From an uncultured Pelagibacteraceae bacterium (GTDB lineage Bacteria; Pseudomonadota; Alphaproteobacteria; Pelagibacterales; Pelagibacteraceae): a stretch of DNA of 64,000 nt. Location of the stretch: assembly GCA_902532195.1 (NCBI GenBank), contig CACAHE010000004.1, positions 38,683-102,682 on the forward strand, written 5' to 3'. Position 1 is the first letter of the stretch. Every line of letters begins with the position of its first letter. Positions 1-8,100 of the stretch are shown in pieces. Under the pieces are notes generated by a model that was not told the DNA's origin, ran no database searches, and saw only the letters and a list, made by a program, of their open reading frames with translations. The translations under genes were made by a program, and so were the position numbers.

Positions 1-155
1 TGCTGTCCAATTATTGTTCTACATAATGAAAAAAACGGATCTTTTTTAGAACTTAGGTAGCCTTTTTTATATTTTTTAATAATTTTTTTTAAAATTTTAT
101 CTCTTTTAGATAGTTCTTTTTTAGCTTTGTTCCAATACTTTGGGGGACTAGTCAT
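1..155 (-). CDS. DNA-3-methyladenine glycosylase-like HhH-GPD protein (partial, N-terminal part)
   Basis: Only the first 51 codons are in the window; the gene runs off the left edge. The start codon ATG lies at 153-155 and overlaps the stop of the upstream EamA gene by 8 bases, so the two are probably co-translated. The fragment is lysine-rich and ends with DPFFSLCRTIIGQ, which resembles the motif before the helix-hairpin-helix of AlkA-type glycosylases (DPF..L.R.I.GQQ). By family knowledge these enzymes excise alkylated purines to start base excision repair. The catalytic aspartate would lie outside the window, so activity cannot be judged. Assignment rests on a short motif. Confidence 0.6.
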   Translation of the reverse strand, partial: MTSPPKYWNKAKKELSKRDKILKKIIKKYKKGYLSSKKDPFFSLCRTIIGQ

Positions 156-1029
156 GTCTAGAAATTGACAGTTGTTTTTTAAGTAAAATTTCCCTTCTAA
201 AAATAATAATTGAGGAAATAATTACTAATGATGAGCCTAACAAAGTTTTCATGGTTGGTATTTCATTCCAAATTATGTAGCCAAAAAATATTCCAAATAT
301 TAATGCTAGATATTTAAGGGGAGACACAAGTGAAACTTCAGAATATTTATAAGATTGACTTAACCATAAATTTGCAAAACCTCCTAGAATACCTACTGAA
401 GAAAGCAGAAAAAGATCTTTAATACTAGGCATAATCCATCCAAATGGGATTGTAGTAATTCCAGCTAAAGTAATAAGTATTGAAAAATTTAAAGATATTA
501 GCCAAACAGGTTCGGTCTTTGATAATTGTCTTATTGCTATAGCTACATAAGATAATCCCAAACAAAATATTATTGGATATATGTAATAAAAGTTCAACGA
601 ACTAAATCCAGGCTCTGATATGATTATTATTCCAATAAAACCAACCAAAACTGCAAGCCACCTATAAAAACCAACTTTTTCACTTAAAAAAATAATTGAT
701 AGTATAGTTGTAAATATTGGTGCAGCAAAAGTGATGCTTACTACTGTTGCTAGAGGAAGGCTTCTTAGAGCTATAAAAATAGAAATTAAAGCTATTAAAC
801 CAGATATACATCTTAAAAAATGTAAACCAGCTCTTTTTGTATAGTAAAAATTTTTAAATCTTTCAGGTGGTATTAAAAATAAAAGAGGCATTATTCCAAA
901 AAAGCCTCTGAAAAATAGAACTTCGCCCAATGGGTATTGTTCTGACCATTTAACAATTAAATCCATCAAAGAAAACGCACAAACAGATATAAACATGTAC
1001 AAAAAGCCTAATTGATTTTTGGAAAACAT
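148..1029 (-). CDS. DMT superfamily (EamA family) transporter
   Basis: This 293-residue, very hydrophobic protein has about ten membrane segments in two EamA repeats, the usual size and plan for drug/metabolite transporters. Near the N-terminus it has FSLMDLIVKW, and later ATVVSITFAAPIFTTILSIIFL followed by a charged EKVGFYRW loop, both typical of the family. It sits in the inner membrane and probably exports a small metabolite; the substrate cannot be read from sequence. It is divergent from msrA with only 34 bases between the start codons, so both promoters must be packed into or overlap the genes. It overlaps the glycosylase gene downstream by 8 bases. Confidence 0.85.
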   Translation of the reverse strand: MFSKNQLGFLYMFISVCAFSLMDLIVKWSEQYPLGEVLFFRGFFGIMPLLFLIPPERFKNFYYTKRAGLHFLRCISGLIALISIFIALRSLPLATVVSITFAAPIFTTILSIIFLSEKVGFYRWLAVLVGFIGIIIISEPGFSSLNFYYIYPIIFCLGLSYVAIAIRQLSKTEPVWLISLNFSILITLAGITTIPFGWIMPSIKDLFLLSSVGILGGFANLWLSQSYKYSEVSLVSPLKYLALIFGIFFGYIIWNEIPTMKTLLGSSLVIISSIIIFRREILLKKQLSISRHD

Positions 1030-1063
1030 AATAATAACTTTAGATTAATTGGAATATTTATCA

Positions 1064-1507
1064 ATGGAAATAGCAATTTTAGCTTGTGGGTGTTTTTGGG
1101 GTCCTGAAATTAAATTTAGTAAACTTGAAGGCATTATAAAAACAGAAGTAGGTTATTGTGGGGGAAATACTAAAACAACAACATATAGAGAAGTTTGTAG
1201 TGGTAAAACAAATCATGCAGAAGTTGTTAAGTTAGATTTTGATCCTAAACTGATTTCTTATGAAAGAATTTTAAATTATTTTTTTGAAATTCATGATCCA
1301 ACAACTTTAAACTCTCAAGGCCCAGATTTTGGAACTCAATATAGAAGTGAAATATTTTTTTTAAATGAAAATCAAAAAAAGATTGCTGAAAATATAAAAG
1401 AAAAAATTAATAAAAAATTATCTGGTAAAGTTGTTACAATAATATCTTTAGCAAAAAATTATTGCGCTGCTGAAGAATATCATCAAAAATATTTAGAAAA
1501 AAGATAA
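1064..1507 (+). CDS. msrA: peptide-methionine (S)-S-oxide reductase MsrA
   Basis: MsrA reduces methionine-S-sulfoxide in proteins or free methionine, a cytoplasmic oxidative-damage repair step. The GCFWG active-site motif places the catalytic cysteine at residue 10, followed by YREVCSGKTNHAE and a C-terminal NYCAAEEYHQKYLEK, whose cysteine could resolve the disulfide. I chose the ATG at 1064 because MsrA proteins normally begin a few residues before GCFWG; a TTG at 1049 would add five residues. The length of 147 residues is at the short end for the family. The stop is one base before the sulfurtransferase gene, so the two form an operon. Confidence 0.93.
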   Translation: MEIAILACGCFWGPEIKFSKLEGIIKTEVGYCGGNTKTTTYREVCSGKTNHAEVVKLDFDPKLISYERILNYFFEIHDPTTLNSQGPDFGTQYRSEIFFLNENQKKIAENIKEKINKKLSGKVVTIISLAKNYCAAEEYHQKYLEKR

Positions 1508-1508
1508 T

Positions 1509-2324
1509 ATGTCTCTTGTAAGTACAAGTTGGTTAGAAAATAATTTAAATAAGGTAAAAATTTTTGACTCCTCATGGCATATGCCAGCTACAAAAAGAGA
1601 CGGTTATAAAGAATATACTAAAGAACATATAAGTAATGCTATTTTTTTTGATTTAGATCAAAATTCTGATCAAAGCACTGACTTACCTCATATGTTAGTT
1701 AAGAAAGATTTGTGGGAAAAAATTATTTCATCAATGGGGATTTCAAATGATGATAGAATTATAATTTATGATAATTCTGATGTAATTAGCTCATGCAGAC
1801 TTTGGTACAATTTAATTTACTACGGTCACAGTCCTAAAATTGTTCATGTTTTAGATGGTGGTTTAAAAAAATGGAAAAGTGAAAATAGAAAATTAACTAG
1901 TTTACCAACAAAAAATATAAATTCACAATATATAGCAAAAGAAATAAAATCTTTAGTAAAGAATAAGAATGAAATAAATGAAAATATTTTAAAAAATAAA
2001 TTTAAACTTGTTGATGCAAGAAGCGAGGAAAGATTCTATGGAAGAATTAAAGAACCTAGGGCTGGATTAAGAAGTGGATCCATTCCAAAGTCATTGTGTC
2101 TTCCTTATAAACATTTAATATCTCAAGATAATACATTTAAAAATAAAAATGATATTTTAAATATTTTTAAACAAATACTTGGGGAAGATATGTCAACAAA
2201 TGTTATTTTTTCTTGTGGATCTGGTATAACAGCATCAGTTTTGGCACTTGCATATTCTTTAATAAATAATAAATATATGCCTATTATTTACGATGGTTCT
2301 TGGGCTGAATACGGAAAAATTTAA
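1509..2324 (+). CDS. sseA: 3-mercaptopyruvate/thiosulfate sulfurtransferase (two-domain rhodanese)
   Basis: This protein of 271 residues has two rhodanese domains; the first begins with VSTSWLENNL and lacks a catalytic cysteine, the second carries the active-site loop CGSGITAS with cysteine near residue 236. The CGSG(I/V)TA loop is typical of mercaptopyruvate sulfurtransferases rather than thiosulfate rhodaneses. The enzyme transfers sulfur from 3-mercaptopyruvate to a thiol acceptor or cyanide in the cytoplasm or periplasm; no signal peptide is visible, so cytoplasmic is likely. It follows msrA by one base and precedes the efflux adaptor by two bases. Actual donor preference is inferred from the loop only. 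Confidence 0.85.
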   Translation: MSLVSTSWLENNLNKVKIFDSSWHMPATKRDGYKEYTKEHISNAIFFDLDQNSDQSTDLPHMLVKKDLWEKIISSMGISNDDRIIIYDNSDVISSCRLWYNLIYYGHSPKIVHVLDGGLKKWKSENRKLTSLPTKNINSQYIAKEIKSLVKNKNEINENILKNKFKLVDARSEERFYGRIKEPRAGLRSGSIPKSLCLPYKHLISQDNTFKNKNDILNIFKQILGEDMSTNVIFSCGSGITASVLALAYSLINNKYMPIIYDGSWAEYGKI

Positions 2325-2326
2325 TT

Positions 2327-3196
2327 ATGAAAAGATCTACTAAAATTACTACTATAATTGTTATTTTCTTTTTTATAATTGCGGCAGTTATTATTGGTAG
2401 AACAATGATTGGCAATCATTTTGCAAAAAAATTTGGTAAAAGACCTCCACCAGGAATTATGGTTACTGAAGTAATCCAAACTGAATTTTCTGAAAAAATA
2501 GAAAGTTTTGGAACTGCCGTCTCAAAAAAAACTGAAACTTTCAGGATAAAAAAAAATCAGCTATCTTCTGAGTTGGATCTAAAAAAATATGTAAAAAAAG
2601 GAGATTTAATTGTAAAATTAAAAGATGAAAATGTTGTTGCTCCTTTTAGCGGAGTATTAGGAGTAAGAGGCTTAACTGAAGATGTGCTTGGATCTGATAA
2701 TTCAGTAATTATTACTTTAGATGATATTTCAGTAATTTATTCTGATTTAAAAATACCTGAAGTTTTTGCAGCAGTAATGAAAAAGGGTTTGCCAGTTGAA
2801 GCAAAATTCTCAGGTTATAAAAATAAAATTTACTTTGGAGAAATTGATGGTGTTTCAAGTAGAATTAATGCAGAAACAAGAAGTCTTTTAACAAGAATCA
2901 AAATAAATAATGAAAATTTTGAGCTTATTCCAGGTTCTTTGCTTGAAGTAACAGTTAATTATAATGTTAGAAATTCTATTGGTGTTCCAGATACAAGTCT
3001 AATGTTGGAAGGAAATAAAGCTTTTGTATATAAAGTATCTAATGAGAATACTGCAAATAAAGTAGAGGTAAAAATAGGTATTAGAGATGAGGGATATGTT
3101 GAAGTAATCTCTGGACTAAATGAAGGCGATATAATAGTTGCAGAAGGTTTAAAAAAAGTAAGACCAAGAGGAAAAATTAAGCCAATTAAAAATTAA
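2327..3196 (+). CDS. RND efflux periplasmic adaptor (membrane fusion protein), short form without coiled-coil hairpin
   Basis: One N-terminal membrane anchor (about residues 7-25) leads to a periplasmic body with lipoyl-like, beta-barrel (about 120-195) and membrane-proximal domains, ending with SGLNEGDIIVAEGLKKVRPRGKI, typical of HlyD/AcrA-type adaptors. At 289 residues it is clearly shorter than most. The two lipoyl halves are almost directly joined: VKKGDLIVKLKDE is followed at once by NVVAPFSGVLG, where normal adaptors insert a long helical hairpin that reaches the outer-membrane channel. It abuts the RND pump gene (TAA then ATG, no gap), so the pair works together. No TolC-like gene lies nearby. 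The cargo is unknown. Confidence 0.85.
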   Translation: MKRSTKITTIIVIFFFIIAAVIIGRTMIGNHFAKKFGKRPPPGIMVTEVIQTEFSEKIESFGTAVSKKTETFRIKKNQLSSELDLKKYVKKGDLIVKLKDENVVAPFSGVLGVRGLTEDVLGSDNSVIITLDDISVIYSDLKIPEVFAAVMKKGLPVEAKFSGYKNKIYFGEIDGVSSRINAETRSLLTRIKINNENFELIPGSLLEVTVNYNVRNSIGVPDTSLMLEGNKAFVYKVSNENTANKVEVKIGIRDEGYVEVISGLNEGDIIVAEGLKKVRPRGKIKPIKN

Positions 3197-6100
3197 ATGT
3201 ATTTAACTGAAGTTAGTATTAGAAGACCGGTTGTTTCATGGGTAATGTCACTAATTCTTATTGTTTTTGGAATATTTGTATTTTGGAAACTGCCAGTGAG
3301 AGAACTACCCTCTGGTTTACAACCTCCTGTGGTCCAAATCCAAGTAGATTATAAATCAGCCTCAGCACCAATTATTGATCAAGAAGTTACTCAAGTTATA
3401 GAAGATGTAATTGGAGGAGCAGAAGGAATAAAAAATATAGACTCAGTTTCAGAAAATGGAAGAAGTACAATAAATGTAATTTTTGATACTGATATTGATT
3501 TAGATGATGCGGCCAATGATATTAGAGAAAGGGTTGCGAGAATAGTAGACAACTTGCCATCTGAAGCAGATCCTCCTCAAATTTTAAAGCAAGCTGCTGG
3601 ATTTACTACTACAATGTGGTTGGCTCTTTCGTCATCAACATGGAGTGATTTGGAACTTGGAGATTATGCAGAAAGGTACTTGGTTGATACTTTTTCTAGT
3701 GTGAAAAATGTTGGAAGAATTTTAGTAGGTGGATTAAGAGAACTGAGTGTAAGAGTTTGGGTTGATCCAATTAAACTTGCAGCAAATGATTTAACTATAC
3801 AGGAAGTTGAAAATGCTATTAGAAGTGAAAATATAAGTTTACCGGCAGGCACTCTCGAAGCAAATAATATTGATCTGACTTTAAACCTAGATAAATCTTA
3901 TGATAAAATAAGTAAATTGAAAGAATTACCTGTTAAAAAAGAAAAAAATAATATTGTAAAATTATCTGATGTAGCAAATATTGAATTTGGTCCTGTTTCG
4001 GAAAAAACTCTTTTTAAAGCTCAAAGAAAAGATGCTTTAAATTTAAAAACTGTTGGTATTGGAATATATGCTAGAAGTGGCGCTTCTACTGTAGAATTAT
4101 CAAAAGAAATAAAAAAAAAGATTTCTGAGGTTAAAAAAACTTTGCCTGAAGGTCTAAACTTAGAAATAGCATTTAATAGAGCTACTTATATAGGAGCTGC
4201 AATTGAAGAGGTTTATAAAACTCTTATTATAGCATTTATATTAGTAGTAATAATAATTTATTTATTTTTAGGAAACCTTAAAGCTGTAATTGTTCCTGCG
4301 GTTGCACTGCCAGTAAGTTTGATTGCATCATTTTTAGGTTTATATTTATTCGGTCTTTCAATAAACATTTTTGTTCTTCTAAGTTTTATATTAGCAATTG
4401 GAATTATTACTGATGACTCTGTAATAATGACAGATGCAATTTATAGAAGAGTTGAGAATGGTGAAACACCTCTCGTTGCTGCTTATAAAGGCTCTAAACA
4501 AATTACTTTTGCGATAATAGCAACAACACTTATTTTAGTTGCAGTTTTTTTGCCATTAATATTTATAGAAGGAATTTCGGGCACATTATTTAGAGAAACT
4601 GCTATTGCATTGACATTCTCAATTGTTGTTTCTTCTTTTGTAGCTTTGACTCTTTCACCAATGCTTGGAAGTAAATTTTTAAAAAAAAGAACCAATAAAA
4701 ATATTATTGTTAGTAAATTTGAAAAAATTTTCAATTCTTTCTCTAAATTTTATCAAGAAACTCTTGAATTTTGGATTTATAAAAAAAAAGCTATATCTAT
4801 TTTTATCATTTTTATAATAATTGCCTCTGGACTATTGTTTAATTTTTCAAAAAAAGAACTTTTACCAATGGAAGATAGAGGTGCTTACTTAATCATAGGT
4901 TTTACAGATGAAGGAAGTTCTTTTGAATACACTCAAAAAAGAGCTCAAGAAGTTGAGAGAAGATTAATACCCCTTCTGCAGGCTGAAGATAGTCCTTATA
5001 ACAGATTTATTATGAGAGTCCCTGGTTTTGGAAGATCAAGCAATTCTTTTAATAGTTTTATAATTATAGCTCTTTTAGATAGTTGGAAAAATAGAAAGCA
5101 AGATTCTCAAACAGTAATGAGACAAGCAATTGGTAAAATAGTAACGGTCCCACAAGCTGTAGCCTTTCCTATTTCTCCACAATCAATTAGAGTTTCTAAT
5201 TATAATAAACCTATTCAAATGGTAATTTTAGGGAGTACCTATGAAGAATTACAAAAAGTACAAGCTCAAGTAATTAGAAGTTTAAGAAAAAATCCTAATT
5301 TATCTAGAATAGAGTCCGACTACACCGTAGATAAACCTGAGGTTAAGTTATTAATAAACAACAATAAGGCCAAGGATCTAGGTATATCCACTCAAACAAT
5401 TGGACAAACATTAGAAACACTTTATGGAGGAAAAAGAGTAACAACATTTAATAGGCTTGGAAAAGAATATCCAATAATTGTACAACAATATTTATCAGAT
5501 AGAAGAAGTAAAGATGGTCTTGCAAAAATTTTTGTTAGATCAGAAAATAATGGGAAATTAATATCAGTTGCTAATTTAGTTGATTTTAAAGAAGAAGGAT
5601 CGGCTAAAGTACTGTCTAGATATAATAGACAAAGAGCAGTCACAATTTCTGCTAATATTAACGAAAATTATACATTATCAGAGGCTATAAAATATTTAGA
5701 AAATACTATTGGACAAGTTGCACCTGAAAATCAAATTACCTGGAAGGGTAAATCTGAGGAACTTAAAGAAACAAGCAATGAATTATTTATAATTTTTGCA
5801 CTAGCTTTACTTACGGCATATCTAGTTATGGCAGCTACATTTAATTCATTCATTCATCCATTTATAATTGTCTTAACTGTACCACTTGCAGTTTTTGGCG
5901 GATTAGTATTTATTTTATTTCTTAATAGCTCTGTAAATATTTTTTCACAGATTGCCTTGGTCATACTAATTGGTATCTCTACTAAAAATAGTATCCTGAT
6001 AGTTGACTATACAAATCAATTAAGGATAAAAGGAAAAAATATAGAATCCGCTGTAAAAGAGGCCTGTGAATTAAGATTCAGACCAATAATTATGACCTCT

Positions 6101-6319
6101 TTAAGCACAATGATAGCTATGATGCCTTTAGTTATAGGAAACATTGGACCAGGAGCTGGGGAAGGCTCTAGGTTGGCAGTAGGATCAACAATTCTTGGTG
6201 GAATGATAATTTCAACGTTTTTTACACTTTATGTAACTCCAACTATGTATCTCGCTTTAGCAAAAAATACTAAAAGAATAGATGCTGTTGATATTGAGCT
6301 TAAAAAACAACTTCATTAA
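3197..6319 (+). CDS. RND family efflux pump, inner-membrane permease (HAE1/AcrB type)
   Basis: This 1040-residue protein has the classic RND plan: one membrane helix, a large periplasmic loop, a membrane bundle, a second loop and a second bundle. The N-terminus SIRRPVVSWVMSL is typical of the HAE1 branch. The proton-relay aspartates are present as GIITDDSVIM (D406, D407), and the matching lysine of helix 10 is K930 in GISTKNSIL. It uses the proton gradient to move hydrophobic or amphipathic compounds out of the inner membrane or periplasm with the adaptor encoded just upstream. The last four bases overlap the convergent SLT gene. The substrate is not readable; a role in lipid or drug export is equally possible. 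Confidence 0.92.
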   Translation: MYLTEVSIRRPVVSWVMSLILIVFGIFVFWKLPVRELPSGLQPPVVQIQVDYKSASAPIIDQEVTQVIEDVIGGAEGIKNIDSVSENGRSTINVIFDTDIDLDDAANDIRERVARIVDNLPSEADPPQILKQAAGFTTTMWLALSSSTWSDLELGDYAERYLVDTFSSVKNVGRILVGGLRELSVRVWVDPIKLAANDLTIQEVENAIRSENISLPAGTLEANNIDLTLNLDKSYDKISKLKELPVKKEKNNIVKLSDVANIEFGPVSEKTLFKAQRKDALNLKTVGIGIYARSGASTVELSKEIKKKISEVKKTLPEGLNLEIAFNRATYIGAAIEEVYKTLIIAFILVVIIIYLFLGNLKAVIVPAVALPVSLIASFLGLYLFGLSINIFVLLSFILAIGIITDDSVIMTDAIYRRVENGETPLVAAYKGSKQITFAIIATTLILVAVFLPLIFIEGISGTLFRETAIALTFSIVVSSFVALTLSPMLGSKFLKKRTNKNIIVSKFEKIFNSFSKFYQETLEFWIYKKKAISIFIIFIIIASGLLFNFSKKELLPMEDRGAYLIIGFTDEGSSFEYTQKRAQEVERRLIPLLQAEDSPYNRFIMRVPGFGRSSNSFNSFIIIALLDSWKNRKQDSQTVMRQAIGKIVTVPQAVAFPISPQSIRVSNYNKPIQMVILGSTYEELQKVQAQVIRSLRKNPNLSRIESDYTVDKPEVKLLINNNKAKDLGISTQTIGQTLETLYGGKRVTTFNRLGKEYPIIVQQYLSDRRSKDGLAKIFVRSENNGKLISVANLVDFKEEGSAKVLSRYNRQRAVTISANINENYTLSEAIKYLENTIGQVAPENQITWKGKSEELKETSNELFIIFALALLTAYLVMAATFNSFIHPFIIVLTVPLAVFGGLVFILFLNSSVNIFSQIALVILIGISTKNSILIVDYTNQLRIKGKNIESAVKEACELRFRPIIMTSLSTMIAMMPLVIGNIGPGAGEGSRLAVGSTILGGMIISTFFTLYVTPTMYLALAKNTKRIDAVDIELKKQLH

Positions 6320-6903
6320 AAAATAATATATTTTTTTCTATTTAAAGATCTTTTACATTTTTCAAGTTGGCTCTTATATTTGTTTGATTGATTTTGAACT
6401 TTTTTAGCAAGTAAAATTACTTTTTGTTTTTTTTTATAATTTTTGTAATTACCCCATCCTTCATGATAAGCAATATACTGCCTAAATACATCTGTCTTTG
6501 ATATTTTTAAAATTTTTTCAGTTTTATTTGTATACCAACCTATAAAATCCACACTATCTTTAAATCTTGTTCTTCTGGCTAATTTATTACCAGTTTCTTC
6601 CTTATATTGTTTCCATGTTCCTTTAACAGCTTGTGAATATCCAAAAGAACTTGAAGGTCTTTTGTAAGGTATTACTTTAAATATTTTTTGTCTTTTAGGT
6701 TTTGCTAACCAATCAAAATCTGATTCCATTTTTATTATTGCTAGTTGTAGATAAATAGGTGTTCCCCATTTTTTCTCAGTTTTTTTTGCATGTTTATACC
6801 AAAGATATCTTTCTGAAAATATTGAGCAACTATCAGCAGTATTTTTAGGAATAGAGGAGCAGGCAGAAATTAAAAAAAATATAAGTAACAATAATTTTTT
6901 CAT
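6316..6903 (-). CDS. SLT-type lysozyme-like (lytic transglycosylase) lipoprotein
   Basis: The N-terminus is a lipoprotein signal with lipobox LISAC (lipidated cysteine at residue 15), so the protein is membrane-anchored outside the cytoplasm. The body shows the SLT lysozyme fold signatures in order: LAIIKMESDF with the likely catalytic glutamate E60, then SSSFGYSQAVKGTWKQY (GxxQ-type motif) and IAYHEGWGNY. Such enzymes cleave the glycan strands of murein. The C-terminus is rich in lysine. At 195 residues it is a minimal single-domain enzyme. Its ATG overlaps the stop of the nuclease gene (ATGA), indicating an operon, and its 3' end overlaps the RND gene by four bases. Confidence 0.82.
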   Translation of the reverse strand: MKKLLLLIFFLISACSSIPKNTADSCSIFSERYLWYKHAKKTEKKWGTPIYLQLAIIKMESDFDWLAKPKRQKIFKVIPYKRPSSSFGYSQAVKGTWKQYKEETGNKLARRTRFKDSVDFIGWYTNKTEKILKISKTDVFRQYIAYHEGWGNYKNYKKKQKVILLAKKVQNQSNKYKSQLEKCKRSLNRKKYIIF

Positions 6904-7421
6904 TTGTTTTTTCTAATTTTTTCTTTCCATTCCCATGGATACTCAAACTTCATATTCCAAAAACCTAACTTGTTTATCTTTGCATATTCTTGATCGTTTG
7001 CAAATTTTCCTTTTGAATAGTAGGGCCAATCAAAAGCATAACCATTTCTTACCATAAAAACAGATAAACTTTCATCTTTTAAAAAACACTCACCTACTGA
7101 TCTTTTATATTTGTCTTTTTTTTTTTCAATTTTACAATTTAGAGAATTATTTCCTATTTTTTCTATCAACTTATCCTTGGAGATTTGTCCACAATAAACT
7201 TTTTTATTATCTTTAATACAAGTTTGTTTTTTACCCCTGTAATAACTTTCTGGAGCATCAATTCCGCCAAAACGAATTTGTTCACCTTTAATCTTTATGG
7301 TATCTCCATCAACGACAATAGCTTTTCCTTTAGTGATATTATTTTCATCGCTATAAGAAAATGAAATAGAAAATAAAATTATAATTATAAAGCTACTTAA
7401 ATTCAGACTTAGCTTTTTCAT
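6900..7421 (-). CDS. secreted thermonuclease-like (SNase fold) protein
   Basis: A signal peptide (MKKLSLNLSSFIIIILFSISFSYS) is followed by an SNase domain: KAIVVDGDTIKIKGEQIRFGGIDAPES contains the metal-binding aspartate and the arginine and glutamate of the staphylococcal nuclease active site, and KYKRSVGECFLKDESLSVFMVRNGYAF matches the later arginine region. Cysteines at KQTCIKDNKKVYCG and elsewhere suggest disulfides. By family it would hydrolyse DNA or RNA in the periplasm or outside, perhaps for nucleotide scavenging; that role is inference. I chose the ATG at 7421 because it gives a normal signal peptide; an ATG at 7430 adds MSL. The start lies inside the 3' end of the DUF1476 gene. Confidence 0.82.
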   Translation of the reverse strand: MKKLSLNLSSFIIIILFSISFSYSDENNITKGKAIVVDGDTIKIKGEQIRFGGIDAPESYYRGKKQTCIKDNKKVYCGQISKDKLIEKIGNNSLNCKIEKKKDKYKRSVGECFLKDESLSVFMVRNGYAFDWPYYSKGKFANDQEYAKINKLGFWNMKFEYPWEWKEKIRKNK

Positions 7422-7701
7422 TAAGCTCATCCATTTTTTTTCTGATTTCTTCGTCTGAAATTTTATGATCTTTTAGGTCAGCCTTTACTTTTCTATAAAC
7501 GTCTTCATCTCCTGCCTCAGCAAAATCTGCCTTTATAACTGCTTGAATGTAATCTTTTTCTTGATCAGGATTATAGCCTAAAATTTGTGAAACCCATTGA
7601 GCAATATATTTGTTTCTTCGAGCACTAACTTTAAATTGTAATTCTTCATCATGTGCAAATTTTTTTTCAAAACTTTTTGTTCTTTCATCAAATGTGCTCA
7701 T
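7393..7701 (-). CDS. DUF1476 protein, F1-ATPase zeta-type inhibitor subunit
   Basis: The 102-residue sequence begins MSTFDERTKSFEKKFAHDEE and continues FKVSARRNKYIAQW and LGYNPDQEKDYIQAVIKADFAEAGDEDV, which I recognise as the alphaproteobacterial DUF1476 family. In Paracoccus denitrificans the member of this family is the zeta subunit that inhibits the F1-ATPase, with an N-terminal inhibitory segment and a helix bundle. Here the N-terminal segment is present. Whether it inhibits in SAR11, where some alphaproteobacterial homologues are weak inhibitors, is unknown. The gene lies about 34 kb from atpHAGDC in this window. It overlaps both neighbours (14 bases with the VanZ-like gene, 29 with the nuclease gene). 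Confidence 0.88.
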   Translation of the reverse strand: MSTFDERTKSFEKKFAHDEELQFKVSARRNKYIAQWVSQILGYNPDQEKDYIQAVIKADFAEAGDEDVYRKVKADLKDHKISDEEIRKKMDELNEKAKSEFK

Positions 7702-8074
7702 CTTTTCTCCAAAAATTAAATATACTATATAAAAAAATTGACATTAAAACTCCAGCAATATTACCAAACAAGTCATCGTATTGAAATGATCTGTTTGGTA
7801 TCACTATATGTAAAATCTCGAGGAATATAGAGCTTAATATTAAATAAGTAATAATAAGTTTTTTTTTGCTTTTGTAATAAGCAATTAATCCTATTAATGA
7901 CAGCACAAAAAATGCATATACGTGATTTGATGATATTGATAAAAAATCTGGAGTAATTTGTGGTTGTTTGTGGAGCTCTCTATAAATTATAAAACCTAAA
8001 ATACTCCCTGGATATACATATAAAATAATAAAGATCGTATTAATAACATTAAATAGTATTTTTATCTTTTCCAT
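7688..8074 (-). CDS. VanZ-like small membrane protein
   Basis: This 128-residue protein has four predicted membrane helices. The pattern SNHVYAFFVLSLIGL near the middle, then ILSSIFLEILHIVIPNRSFQYDDLFGNIAGVLMSIF, fits the VanZ-like family (helix, E-x-x-Q/H, PxRxxxxxD, N-x-x-G). The function of most VanZ-like proteins is unknown, so no role is assigned. It starts only 26 bases from the divergent gpmA start and its 3' end overlaps the DUF1476 gene by 14 bases, so it likely leads a four-gene operon with DUF1476, the nuclease and the SLT lipoprotein. Confidence 0.7.
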   Translation of the reverse strand: MEKIKILFNVINTIFIILYVYPGSILGFIIYRELHKQPQITPDFLSISSNHVYAFFVLSLIGLIAYYKSKKKLIITYLILSSIFLEILHIVIPNRSFQYDDLFGNIAGVLMSIFLYSIFNFWRKDEHI

Positions 8075-8100
8075 AATTGTCTTATATTAAAATTAATTTA

